Assembly (NCBI RefSeq): GCF_900115905.1
Contig: NZ_FOYD01000001.1
Location: forward strand, 62,001 to 126,000
DNA from: Halopseudomonas formosensis
GTDB lineage: Bacteria > Pseudomonadota > Gammaproteobacteria > Pseudomonadales > Pseudomonadaceae
Direction: 5' to 3'
Length of the DNA: 64,000 bases
In this document: positions 8,694 through 16,060 of the stretch, piece by piece
Position numbering within the stretch: the stretch's first letter is position 1
How the letters are laid out: every line of letters begins with the position of its first letter
Translations under genes and position numbers: made by a program
Notes under the pieces: generated by a model
What the model was told of the DNA's origin: nothing
Database searches by the model: none
What the model saw: only the letters and a program-made list of their open reading frames with translations

Positions 8694-11543
8694 TTACAAA
8701 TTGGCGATATGTGCCCGCTGTTCGCTCAACTGGGTCAGGGCCTTCTCGGCCTCTTCCAGCTTTGCGCGTTCCTTGTCGATCACCACAGCCGGAGCCTTGG
8801 CGACGAAACCTTCGTTGGCGAGTTTGCCGCCGATCCGCTTGACCTCACCCTGCAGGCGGGTGATCTCCTTGTCCAGGCGGGCCAGTTCCGCATCCTTGTC
8901 GATCAGCCCGGCCATGGGTACCAGAACCTCCAGCTCACCCACCAGGGCGGTGGCGGCCAGCGGCGCTTCGTCGGCATCCGACAGTACACGGATGGACTCC
9001 AGTTTCGCCAGCTTCTTGAGGAAGGCCTCGTTCTCGCCCAGGCGACGCTGATCCTCGGCACTGGCCTTGCGCAGCAGTACATCCAGCGCCTTGCCGGGGG
9101 CGATGTTCATCTCGCCGCGGATGTTGCGCACGCCCAGAATCAGGCCCTTGAGCCATTCGATATCACCCTCGGCGGCGGCGTCGATGCGGTCATCAGCCGC
9201 CTCCGGCCAGGGTTGCAGCATGATGGTGGCGCCGGTCTTGCCCGCCAGCGGCGCAATGCGCTGCCAGATCTCTTCGGTAATGAAGGGCATGAACGGGTGG
9301 GCCAGGCGCAGGGCGGTTTCCAGCACGCGTACCAGGGTACGGCGGGTGCCGCGCTGACGCTCGGCCGGTGCGTTTTCGTCCCACAGCACCGGTTTGGACA
9401 GCTCCAGGTACCAGTCGCAGTACTGGTTCCAGATGAACTCGTACAGGGCGTTGGCCGCCATGTCGAAGCGGAACTGATCCAGGTGACGGGTGACCTCGGC
9501 TTCGGTGCGCTGCAGCTGGGAGATGATCCAGCGGTCGGCCAGGGTCAGCTCCACGGACTCCCCGTTGACGCCGGTATCCTTGTCCTCGCACTGCATCATC
9601 ACATAACGCGCGGCGTTCCAGATCTTGTTGCAGAAGTTGCGGTAACCCTCGACCCGGCCCATGTCGAACTTGATGTCACGCCCGGTGGAGGCCAGCGACA
9701 GGTTGGTAAAGCGCAGGGCGTCGGTACCGTAGGCGGCAATGCCCTCGGGGAACTCGGCGCGGGTCTGCTTCTCGATGGCCGCAGCCAGCTTGGGCTGCAT
9801 CATGCCGCTGGTGCGCTTCTTCACCAGCGTCTCCAGATCGATACCGTCGATGATATCCAGCGGGTCCAGCACGTTGCCCTTGGACTTGGACATCTTCTGG
9901 CCCTGGCCGTCGCGCACCAGACCATGCACATAGACGGTCTTGAACGGAATCTGCGGGCTGCCGTCCTCATGCTTCATCAGGTGCATGGTCAGCATGATCA
10001 TGCGCGCTACCCAGAAGAAGATGATGTCGAAGCCGGTCACCAGCACATCGGTCGGGTGGAAGGTCTTCAACGCCTCGGTCTGTTCCGGCCAGCCCAGGGT
10101 GGAGAAGGTCCACAGGCCCGAGCTGAACCAGGTGTCCAGCACGTCGTCGTCCTGGCGCAGTACCGCATCGGCCAGATCGTACTTGGCGCGCACTTCGGCC
10201 TCGTCGCGGCCGACATAGACGTTGCCCGCCTCGTCATACCACGCCGGAATACGGTGGCCCCACCACAGCTGGCGGGAAATACACCAGTCCTGGATGTCAC
10301 GCATCCAGGAGAAATACATGTTTTCGTACTGCTTGGGCACGAACTGGATGCGGCCGTCTTCCACGGCGGCAATGGCCGGCTCGGCCAGCGGCTTGGTGGA
10401 CACGTACCACTGGTCGGTCAGCCAGGGCTCGATCACCACGCCGGAGCGGTCGCCCTTGGGCGTCTTCAGGCTGTGCGGCTCGATCTTCTCCAGCAGGCCG
10501 GCGGCGTCGAAGTCCTCGACAATGCGCTTGCGCGCCTCGAAGCGGTCCAGCCCGGCATAGGCGGCGGGCAGGGTGGCGTCCACCTCGGTGTTGACGCTGC
10601 CATCGACATTGAACACCTGGGCGGTGGCCAGAACCGCCGCGTTCTTGTCCAGCACGTTGATCAGCGGCAGGTTGTGGCGCTTGCCCACTTCATAGTCATT
10701 GAAGTCATGGGCGGGGGTGATCTTCACGCAGCCGGTACCGAACTCCGGATCGCAGTAGTCGTCACCGACAATCGGAATGCGCCGGCCAACCAGCGGCAGC
10801 TCGACGAACTTGCCGATCAGAGCCTTGTAACGCTCATCCTCCGGGTTCACCGCCACAGCGGTATCGCCGAGCATGGTCTCGGGGCGGGTAGTGGCAACGA
10901 TCAGATAGTTCTTGCCGTCAGCGGTGGTCGCGCCATCGGCCAGCGGATAACGCAGGTGCCACAGCGAACCGGTCTCGTCGTGGTTCTCCACTTCCAGATC
11001 GGAAATGGCCGTGTGCAGTTTCGGGTCCCAGTTCACCAGGCGCTTGCCGCGATAGATCAGCCCGTCCTCATACAGACGAACAAAGGCCTCCTTCACCGCC
11101 TCGGACAGACCCTCGTCCATGGTGAAGCGCTCGCGGGTCCAATCCACCGAGCTGCCCAGACGACGGATCTGGCTGGTGATGGTGCCGCCGGACTGCTCCT
11201 TCCACTCCCACACCTTCTCCAGAAACTTCTCCCGACCCAGGTCGTGGCGGCTCACACCCTGAGCCGCCAGCTGCCGCTCGACCACCATCTGGGTGGCGAT
11301 ACCCGCGTGGTCGGTACCCGGCTGCCACAGGGTGTTGCGACCCTGCATGCGGCGGAAGCGGATCAGTGCATCCATCACCGAGTTGTTGAAACCATGGCCC
11401 ATGTGCAGGCTGCCGGTCACGTTCGGCGGCGGCAGGGCAATGGTGTAGGGCTCGCCAGATCCCTGCGGAGCAAAGTAGTTGTTCTGCTCCCAGGTCTGGT
11501 ACCAGGAAGTTTCGATGGCGTGGGGCTGGTAGGTTTTATCCAT
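8694..11543 (-). CDS. valS: Valyl-tRNA synthetase
   Basis: A 949-residue class I aminoacyl-tRNA synthetase that charges tRNA-Val. The HIGH-type motif reads HMGH at 47-50 in the context [12 protein letters not shown], and the KMSKS motif occurs in [14 protein letters not shown]. The C-terminal coiled coil typical of ValRS ([20 protein letters not shown]) is present. Length is normal. In Pseudomonas the gene upstream is usually the small holC-linked gene; here that partner lies almost 8 kb away (19236-19712), so an island separates valS from its usual neighbours. A long antisense open frame over this gene is a codon shadow. Confidence 0.98.
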   Translation of the reverse strand: MDKTYQPHAIETSWYQTWEQNNYFAPQGSGEPYTIALPPPNVTGSLHMGHGFNNSVMDALIRFRRMQGRNTLWQPGTDHAGIATQMVVERQLAAQGVSRHDLGREKFLEKVWEWKEQSGGTITSQIRRLGSSVDWTRERFTMDEGLSEAVKEAFVRLYEDGLIYRGKRLVNWDPKLHTAISDLEVENHDETGSLWHLRYPLADGATTADGKNYLIVATTRPETMLGDTAVAVNPEDERYKALIGKFVELPLVGRRIPIVGDDYCDPEFGTGCVKITPAHDFNDYEVGKRHNLPLINVLDKNAAVLATAQVFNVDGSVNTEVDATLPAAYAGLDRFEARKRIVEDFDAAGLLEKIEPHSLKTPKGDRSGVVIEPWLTDQWYVSTKPLAEPAIAAVEDGRIQFVPKQYENMYFSWMRDIQDWCISRQLWWGHRIPAWYDEAGNVYVGRDEAEVRAKYDLADAVLRQDDDVLDTWFSSGLWTFSTLGWPEQTEALKTFHPTDVLVTGFDIIFFWVARMIMLTMHLMKHEDGSPQIPFKTVYVHGLVRDGQGQKMSKSKGNVLDPLDIIDGIDLETLVKKRTSGMMQPKLAAAIEKQTRAEFPEGIAAYGTDALRFTNLSLASTGRDIKFDMGRVEGYRNFCNKIWNAARYVMMQCEDKDTGVNGESVELTLADRWIISQLQRTEAEVTRHLDQFRFDMAANALYEFIWNQYCDWYLELSKPVLWDENAPAERQRGTRRTLVRVLETALRLAHPFMPFITEEIWQRIAPLAGKTGATIMLQPWPEAADDRIDAAAEGDIEWLKGLILGVRNIRGEMNIAPGKALDVLLRKASAEDQRRLGENEAFLKKLAKLESIRVLSDADEAPLAATALVGELEVLVPMAGLIDKDAELARLDKEITRLQGEVKRIGGKLANEGFVAKAPAVVIDKERAKLEEAEKALTQLSEQRAHIANL

Positions 11544-12081
11544 GGGTGTTCTGGCTATCCGGTATAGGCTGGCGACGGAAACAGGGTGCCACGGCGCCGA
11601 ACAGGAGTCCCGCCCGGCCCGCTGATCGGTGGGGCTGGAAAGACAGGCAGGCTCCGCGCGCCGTGAGACAGGGTCGCAAAAGGAGCCATTATACCGAGGT
11701 GGGGCGGTGGAGGCATCCTTAGTTCACGCGCAGTCCAGCGCTACACTGGCACAGCTGCCAGCGCGCCTAAATCAAGACCAAACATTCGACGCGTGCAGAC
11801 TGTGGCCAAGCGCCATCGACTGCGCTATGTTCACAGCCAGGCAAGGGATTGCAGCCACTCCCGCCAAGCGGCAAGGACAGCTCGCAATCCATTCATTTAA
11901 AAATTCAGAGCGTACCGGCTCGCCTGCCATTTAAGGCCGGGCGGTAGCGTGCCCCCGATCAGCTGGTTTTATCCAGTAGTAATGGAATCGGGAAAAGGCG
12001 CAGTCAAGCGAATACGGGTACAGTTAGCGTTGCGTTCGTAATCTGTTGATTTTTATAGATTTTATGGTGGGCAGAGTTCTG
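11544..12081. other. Intergenic leader between valS and the cassette array, no gene supported
   Basis: About 540 bases without a convincing coding region. The part next to valS should contain its promoter and leader. A perfect hairpin CTGGCA-cagc-TGCCAG lies at 11746-11761. From about 11890 the base composition becomes visibly AT-richer towards the cassette genes, marking the left edge of the accessory island. One 101-codon open frame (11629-11934) has no ribosome site and an implausible composition, so it is not called. Confidence 0.5.
12030..12059 (+). promoter_or_regulatory. Candidate sigma-70 promoter in front of the cassette array
   Basis: TTGCGT (12030-12035) and TATAGA (12054-12059) are 18 bases apart and point into the cassettes. 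They lie about 85 bases before the first attC-like cut site and about 120 bases before the first cassette gene, where an integron cassette promoter would sit. The boxes are imperfect and this is inference only. Confidence 0.3.
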
Positions 12082-12150
12082 GCTTAACCGGAGTTATACC
12101 GCAGTCATTGTTATGTATTAGTGCCGCATGCGGTCTAATCACTGTTATGC
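12082..12150 (+). other. Left attC-like (or attI) recombination site
   Basis: An R''-type box GCTTAAC (12082-12088) and an R'-type box GTTATGC (12144-12150) enclose imperfect inverted arms, AGTTATACCGCA against TGCGGTCTAATCACT. The central part contains CCGCATGCGG, itself palindromic. The cut would fall after G12144. The R'' box does not pair with any cassette start visible to the left, so this is either the attC of a cassette whose beginning was lost, or a degenerate attI. Confidence 0.5.
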
Positions 12151-12176
12151 CTTTCCAAGAATCGAAGGAGGACTAA

Positions 12177-12935
12177 GTGTCTGAAATAATGGAATCAAAT
12201 TATGCTCAAATGAAGTCATACGTTGAGCGAAATAAATTTTCTTTCCAAGAGAAGGATGAACAAGGCTGCAAGCGCCTGGATGTCCAGAATGGTAAAGCGA
12301 AGTGCGTAGTTAAGGTTTATTCTACAGGCACCATTCAAATTCAAGGGGCAGAATCAAAGTTAAAAGCGGCATTGTCGCAGGCCAAGGAGGCTGTAGAAAA
12401 CGAAGAGAACATCGGCGAAATGCTTCCATTTGAAATCGAGCGATTTCCAGAGGTTCTCAGGGAAAATATCCCTGATGTAGACCCAATTATCGTTCGTTTC
12501 ATCGAAGAGGCCATTGTCACCATCAAGGCTGGGTCGAACTTAGGGTGCGCCTTCCTATTGGGCGGCGCTTCTGAAAAGGCCATATACTTACTGATAGATG
12601 CTTACACCCAGGCCATCCCTGATCAAGCCATGCGAGATAGGTTTATATCGAAAACATCAAAGAAGTTTATTTCAAAAGTCTTTGAAGAATTCAAAGCCTC
12701 ATGGAAAAGCTCAATCAATAAACCCCACGGTTACGGGTGGACAAACGATATCGAGGTGAAAATAGAGCAAATATTTCAGTTTTGCCGGATTTGCAGGAAT
12801 GAGTCAGGTCATCCGCATTTGCCACCAAATCTGGACAAAGGGGTTCTGCTTGCAAACATGGGGCAATTTGTAAAATACATCGAAGACATGTACGGAATGA
12901 TCAACTATTACAAAGAAAACAATGTCCAGTTCTAG
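12177..12935 (+). CDS. Cassette-borne HEPN-domain protein with TBP-like N-terminus (candidate RNase toxin or defence protein)
   Basis: A 252-residue cytoplasmic protein. Residues 14-75 resemble the TBP-like nucleic-acid-binding fold found at the N-terminus of RNase HIII and RnlA (VVKVYSTGTIQIQG core). Residues 105-245 form an alpha-helical DUF4145/HEPN-like domain with an ASEKAIYLLIDAY helix. The catalytic-type motif R207-N-E-S-G-H212 fits the RNxxxH pattern of HEPN ribonucleases. The GTG start has an excellent ribosome site (AAGGAGG, 12165-12171). The gene fills an attC-bounded cassette and its stop abuts the attC R'' box. Composition is clearly AT-richer than the core genes. No separate antitoxin gene accompanies it. 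RNase activity is inferred from the motif only. Confidence 0.65.
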   Translation: MSEIMESNYAQMKSYVERNKFSFQEKDEQGCKRLDVQNGKAKCVVKVYSTGTIQIQGAESKLKAALSQAKEAVENEENIGEMLPFEIERFPEVLRENIPDVDPIIVRFIEEAIVTIKAGSNLGCAFLLGGASEKAIYLLIDAYTQAIPDQAMRDRFISKTSKKFISKVFEEFKASWKSSINKPHGYGWTNDIEVKIEQIFQFCRICRNESGHPHLPPNLDKGVLLANMGQFVKYIEDMYGMINYYKENNVQF

Positions 12936-13019
12936 GCATAACAATCGCAGGCACGGCGACGGCTTTTTCATTGCGGCTGCGCCTCCATTACAAAGCCGCG
13001 CGTGCTGCGGGCGTTAAAA
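12936..13019 (+). other. attC recombination site of the HEPN cassette
   Basis: An 84-base imperfect palindrome. The R'' box is GCATAAC (12936-12942) and the R' box is GTTAAAA (13013-13019). The arms CGCAG/g/CACGGCGACGGCTTT (12946-12966) and AAAGCCGCGCGTGCTGCG (12992-13009) pair apart from small bulges. The unpaired G in the left arm resembles the extrahelical base that orients attC folding. The R'' box is complementary to this cassette's own 5' end at 12144. Confidence 0.8.
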
Positions 13020-13043
13020 GGTAAATCACCAGAGGCTTTCGTC

Positions 13044-13274
13044 ATGGAGATTGATAAGGAAAAAGTCGATGAAGCTGTTTTGGCGTTGCTGCACCTGACC
13101 CTGCATGACGAAGGGCGCGCTTGGAAATCTTTTGACTGGGAAACCCTGAATAGACTTCACGAGAAAGGGCTCATTCAAAGCCCAGTTAGTAAAGCAAAAT
13201 CAGTGGTGTTCACTGACAAAGGGCTTAAAGAATCTGAACGGCTGTTACATCAACTGTTCGCCAAGCAATTGTGA
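13044..13274 (+). CDS. DUF6429 family small protein (cassette gene)
   Basis: A 76-residue protein beginning MEIDKEKVDEAVLALLHL, with the conserved runs GRAWKSFDW, RLHEKGLI, KAKSVVFTDKG and a C-terminal LFAKQL. This matches the uncharacterised DUF6429 family, which from general knowledge is frequent in integron cassettes and accessory DNA. The start is placed at ATG 13044; the open frame continues upstream but only into the attC site. It is the only gene in its 359-base cassette. Function unknown; size and composition suggest a small soluble winged-helix-like protein. Confidence 0.75.
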   Translation: MEIDKEKVDEAVLALLHLTLHDEGRAWKSFDWETLNRLHEKGLIQSPVSKAKSVVFTDKGLKESERLLHQLFAKQL

Positions 13275-13291
13275 ACATGTGGCCGCAAATC

Positions 13292-13378
13292 TTTTAACAA
13301 GTCGCTGTAGTGCGTTCCCGGCCCGAGGGCCGTCCACCGGACGCCACTGTCGTGGCGCCGCTAAGCTTTGCGTTAAAT
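13292..13378 (+). other. attC recombination site of the DUF6429 cassette
   Basis: An 87-base site with R'' TTTTAAC (13292-13298) and R' GTTAAAT (13372-13378). The R'' box and flanking C (CTTTTAAC) are the exact reverse complement of the cassette's 5' end GTTAAAAG at 13013. The interior contains imperfect inverted arms rich in G and C (for example GGGCCGTCC and the GGCGCC region), but the pairing is less regular than in the preceding site. Confidence 0.72.
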
Positions 13379-13395
13379 CTCAATCGAGGACCACG

Positions 13396-13827
13396 ATGGG
13401 TCGCAGATATCGAAGGAGAAATAGCCTCGGATCGGTAGTGGTCGACATCGTTCGCATCGCGTCCCGTCTCCCCTGGTGGGGTGCCTTATTAGTCGGCCTC
13501 ATGGGGTACTTAGCGATATATGTTGGTTTAGGCGGCTACCTCGAAGGGCAGCTTGCCGCACAAGAGGGCAGCCGCTTCTATCCCATCGTCGAGGCGCGGT
13601 ATGGCCGCATTATTCGGCTTACCAGCTGGATCGGGCACGCGTGCTTGTTTGTGGGTGCATTTTTCGCCGTCCGTAACCACTTCTTTGGGGCTAATGCGCA
13701 ACGCAATGAAAAAGGCATTGTTGGTATAGTTGCCAAAATACTGGGTCATTACAGCTCCCGTCAGGGAGTCGCCTTTTCTAGAACATCAGCGCCGCGGCGC
13801 CGAATCAAGCTATCTCAGATAGCTTGA
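13396..13827 (+). pseudogene. Truncated membrane protein, N-terminal part of a restriction-endonuclease-like gene
   Basis: ATG 13396 with GAGGA five bases upstream opens 143 codons. A basic N-terminus (MGRRYRRRNS) leads to a membrane segment (LPWWGALLVGLMGYLAIYVGL) and a second one near residues 78-92. This basic-start, LPWW, two-helix arrangement resembles the N-terminus of membrane-anchored Mrr/restriction-endonuclease-like proteins, which continue with a nuclease domain. Here the frame ends after a short, poorly conserved tail that runs into the 3' end of the cold-shock gene, overlapping it tail to tail by 13 bases. No attC follows. I infer that the 3' part of cassette 3 was lost by deletion. 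It could instead be an intact small membrane protein. Confidence 0.5.
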
Positions 13828-14021
13828 ATGTTCTCTGCCTGAAGGCCTTTCGGGCCTTGAGTCACGTTGAAGCTGACGCTTTGGCCTTCGGTCAGGGTTT
13901 TGAAGCCTGAACCGGTGATGGCGCTGAAGTGAGCAAACACATCTGCACCTGATGCTTGTTCAATAAAACCGAAACCTTTAGCTTCGTTGAACCACTTAAC
14001 TGTACCAGTAACTACTGACAT
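13815..14021 (-). CDS. Cold-shock protein (CspA family)
   Basis: A 68-residue single cold-shock domain protein. The RNA-binding motifs RNP1 (KGFGFI) and RNP2 (DVFAHF) are intact in the order [20 protein letters not shown]... This is an OB-fold single-stranded RNA/DNA chaperone of the cytoplasm. The start is set at MSVVTG (14021), the family norm, not at the longer open frame reaching 14090. The gene lies at the right end of the cassette array and converges with the truncated cassette gene. A leader of over 100 bases without coding potential follows upstream, as is usual for csp genes. Confidence 0.95.
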   Translation of the reverse strand: MSVVTGTVKWFNEAKGFGFIEQASGADVFAHFSAITGSGFKTLTEGQSVSFNVTQGPKGLQAENIQAI

Positions 14022-14325
14022 AATCGTACCTGCAAATAAGATATTGATGGCCCAAGCGGACCGGTGTTGCCGGAAAGAATCTATTACCAAAATACGGGAC
14101 GATTACATGCTGGAGAGTTGCTAGCTACTGGCAGGGATCGAACAGGCTTTTTCAATAAGATCAAAACTTCCTAACCCGATGTACCCTACAGCATATACGG
14201 GCCATGTCAACGTTTATATTGTCCAAGAAACATAAACGGCGGCTGCGCAGGATGGCACCTTTGCTCGGCCGTGCCGTACTTGGAGCCGTCTGAGGCTCTA
14301 CTGCGCCACTGCGGCGACCGCTGTT
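14022..14325. other. Cold-shock gene leader and non-coding spacer
   Basis: No gene is supported here. The first 100-140 bases are the minus-strand leader and promoter region of the cold-shock gene. The rest up to the 51-bp repeat shows no convincing reading frame, promoter pair or strong hairpin. The minus-strand frame at 14161-14412 has no ribosome site and an unlikely composition. Confidence 0.5.
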
Positions 14326-14376
14326 ACATCCCCACGCCTCGATTGTCCCAAGTTGGAGGTGTCGAGCTTCCGACGA
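14326..14376. repeat. 51-bp direct repeat, copy 1
   Basis: Begins ACATCCCCACGCCTCGATTG. The first 25 bases are identical to the copy at 15925, and about four fifths of the remainder match. It lies 46 bases beyond the stop of the PAAR-linked lipoprotein gene. With copy 2, in the same orientation, it brackets the two-gene PAAR module. The origin (target duplication, insertion-sequence end or recombination site) is not recognised. Confidence 0.75.
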
Positions 14377-14422
14377 GCGGCTGGGGGGCGAGTTCTGACC
14401 GGCCCGGCACAATCATCCGCCG

Positions 14423-14911
14423 TTAGGGCAGTATGGTCCTCAGGTACGCGTTGCGATCGAAGCCTTCCAGCACATATCTACGCATTTCAGACTCTGGCTC
14501 CGCAGCGGGCAGCGACAGGAACTGCTGCATGTGTGTTTCTGCTAGGTCGCTTTCTGCCATCAGTTCGGCTATGACGCAGTTCATGTTGTTCTCACAGGGC
14601 AAGCCTGGGTCGCTCGCCAGATTTTCTACCACCTCCGCATAGCACGCCTTCGCTTCATTGCTCGGCTCGCCTGTGCGCTCCTTGAGCATGCAGTAAAGAA
14701 ACTGATACTCGGTGTTTTGCGGAGCGAGTTTCACAGCGGCTTCCATGTCTGACAGCGCAGCGTGATAGTCCCGCTTCTGGATGTGACTCGTGGCATTGTC
14801 GACGATTGATGCCGCCGGTGAGGAGTCCTGTAGTGAGCTTCCAGATGGAGATTCCTGGTTGCAACCAAGGCACAGAAAGCTGATCAGAAGGAGCGTGGGT
14901 AAAGCTTTCAT
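14423..14911 (-). CDS. Lipoprotein encoded with the extended PAAR protein (candidate immunity protein)
   Basis: A 162-residue protein with a lipoprotein signal peptide (MKALPTLLLISFLCLGC; lipobox CLGC, Cys17). After an acidic, Ser-rich linker comes a helical, TPR-like segment (HIQKRDYHAALSDMEAAVKL, about residues 43-62) and a second helical half with several cysteines. Its ATG overlaps the PAAR gene stop as ATGA, so the two are translationally coupled. A membrane-anchored periplasmic protein paired with a PAAR effector-type protein is the usual arrangement for type VI effector immunity. This role is inferred from context only; no immunity family was recognised. Confidence 0.55.
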   Translation of the reverse strand: MKALPTLLLISFLCLGCNQESPSGSSLQDSSPAASIVDNATSHIQKRDYHAALSDMEAAVKLAPQNTEYQFLYCMLKERTGEPSNEAKACYAEVVENLASDPGLPCENNMNCVIAELMAESDLAETHMQQFLSLPAAEPESEMRRYVLEGFDRNAYLRTILP

Positions 14912-15816
14912 TGTTCCTCAACTGTTTCCAGTGGCAATGTGATGGAGCCGGTAGGGGGAAGTGGAACAGCGCGGCCCTCGGGAGCGCTGTAGATGTAACC
15001 TCCCCGAATCGTGATGGATGCCTGATCAGTTGACTCGGGTTCGGGGAGATCAATCGATACCGAGCCAATAGGCGCATAACCGTCTGCCGGCCATAATCCC
15101 GGGTCGCGGCCAATCTCCAACGCAGCATTGTGTATCTCCCGTCCGTTCAGGGAGACGGTAATCGCTGCATTGAAATGAGTGCGACCTACACGCGTTGCTG
15201 CAGTGAACCCCATGGCGGATATGAATAATCTGCCGTCATTCAGCGCCAGTGATCCTTTGATGAAATAGGTGCCATTTACTCCGACGCCTTCTACAGGCAG
15301 ATATGCTGCTTGCCTGATGGTGTATTGGTTCGTTCCGATTTGCCACTTATAGCGGGGCTTAGCTTGTGGCTGGGACGGCATGTTCGTGGGTGTTGAACGC
15401 AAGAGTTCGGAACGGAGGTCCATATGATCAGCCTGGATGCTGGCCGGTCGGACTGGGGCTCCTGGATCTGCGGATATGGAATCGTTCGCTGGGTTGGAAC
15501 CAGAAGTGAGTATCCCAGAGCCACGTCCGCTCATCGCTTCAGATCCTACTGTGATTGTGCCTTGCGCTAGCAGAACGTTGGATCCTGGCGGGCAACCGCA
15601 GTCAATGTAGTCACCAGCACGTGCTGCCGGACCGGCAGGCAAATGGATTTCACGGCTGCCCACCGCGACGATAGGGCCGCTGCCTTTCTTACAAGCGGGA
15701 CAGGTAGCCTTGTGCCCAATAGAGCTGGCAACCAGACCGTCAAAGACAATTCCGGCATTGCCTTCGACAACCGTTCCGCCTGTGGAAGTTTTCGAGCCTA
15801 TCCCTATTCCGAGCAT
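14908..15816 (-). CDS. PAAR-domain protein with unrecognised C-terminal extension (candidate type VI effector)
   Basis: 302 residues from the ATG at 15816, chosen because the second PAAR protein in the window starts at the same point; an in-frame GTG at 15828 is weaker. Residues 1-95 are a PAAR domain with the GIGSKTSTGG start, GHKATCPACKK and HLPAGPAARAGDYIDCGCP. Such domains cap the VgrG spike of type VI secretion. A disordered Ser/Pro linker (about 96-150) leads to a roughly 150-residue beta-rich domain (YKWQIGTNQY... IGRDPGLWPADGY... TIRGGYIYSAPEG) that I cannot assign. PAAR proteins with such tails are often effectors. No catalytic motif is evident. Coupled to the lipoprotein gene downstream; no other type VI genes are nearby. 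Confidence 0.72.
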   Translation of the reverse strand: MLGIGIGSKTSTGGTVVEGNAGIVFDGLVASSIGHKATCPACKKGSGPIVAVGSREIHLPAGPAARAGDYIDCGCPPGSNVLLAQGTITVGSEAMSGRGSGILTSGSNPANDSISADPGAPVRPASIQADHMDLRSELLRSTPTNMPSQPQAKPRYKWQIGTNQYTIRQAAYLPVEGVGVNGTYFIKGSLALNDGRLFISAMGFTAATRVGRTHFNAAITVSLNGREIHNAALEIGRDPGLWPADGYAPIGSVSIDLPEPESTDQASITIRGGYIYSAPEGRAVPLPPTGSITLPLETVEEQ

Positions 15817-15924
15817 GCTGTGTCCCACGCGTAGTGATCATGCCTGCGATCATACGGCAGCTGCCACTGTGTTAAAGATCTTGCCCTGGTATCTGTGAAC
15901 AGGTTGACAGAGGAAGTCCTCGCA

Positions 15925-15975
15925 ACATCCCCACGCCTCGATTGTCCCACGTTAAGGGTGTCGATCTTCGACGAC
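15925..15975. repeat. 51-bp direct repeat, copy 2
   Basis: Same orientation as the copy at 14326, identical over the first 25 bases (ACATCCCCACGCCTCGATTG and five more) and diverged further on, with a one-base length difference. It lies 108 bases upstream of the PAAR start and 85 bases before the ligase-PdeM chimera, so it marks the right edge of the PAAR module. Confidence 0.75.
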
Positions 15976-16060
15976 AGAGTGGGATGCCGTGGCGTATGCA
16001 TGATTCGATCATCATTCCGAGCGATGAAGACAGCTGCTGTCGTGTTGACGAGGACGACTG

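Larger units (their letters stand above)
12082..13814 (+). mobile_element. Integron-type gene cassette array without integrase (CALIN-like)
   Basis: Three successive attC-like sites delimit two complete cassettes (12145-13013, 869 bases; 13014-13372, 359 bases) and a third, truncated one (from 13373). Each cassette holds one plus-strand gene and no long spacer. The terminal six to eight bases of each cassette start are the exact reverse complement of its own R'' box: GTTATGCC at 12144 with GGCATAAC at 12935, and GTTAAAAG at 13013 with CTTTTAAC at 13291. That is the rule for true cassettes. No intI-like reading frame is present in the window, so the array would need an integrase elsewhere or is a relic. 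The genes are AT-richer than the core genes on either side. Confidence 0.72.

Noticed and set aside
8598-11567. A 989-codon open frame antisense to valS
   Set aside because: It is the mirror of high-GC codon bias in valS; the composition is repetitive in Gln, Gly and His and it has no ribosome site or family motif, while valS has all its synthetase motifs.
11629-11934. A 101-codon frame upstream of the cassettes
   Set aside because: No ribosome site, no similarity recognised, and no codon bias; treated as intergenic.
12341-12583. Minus-strand 80-codon frame inside the HEPN gene, considered as an antitoxin
   Set aside because: No ribosome site, and the composition is antisense to the HEPN gene; antitoxin genes of HEPN toxins are normally separate adjacent genes.
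14326-15975. The 51-bp repeats considered as attC sites extending the cassette array
   Set aside because: They lack R''/R' boxes complementary to each other, and the enclosed genes are on the minus strand with an operon layout unlike cassettes.
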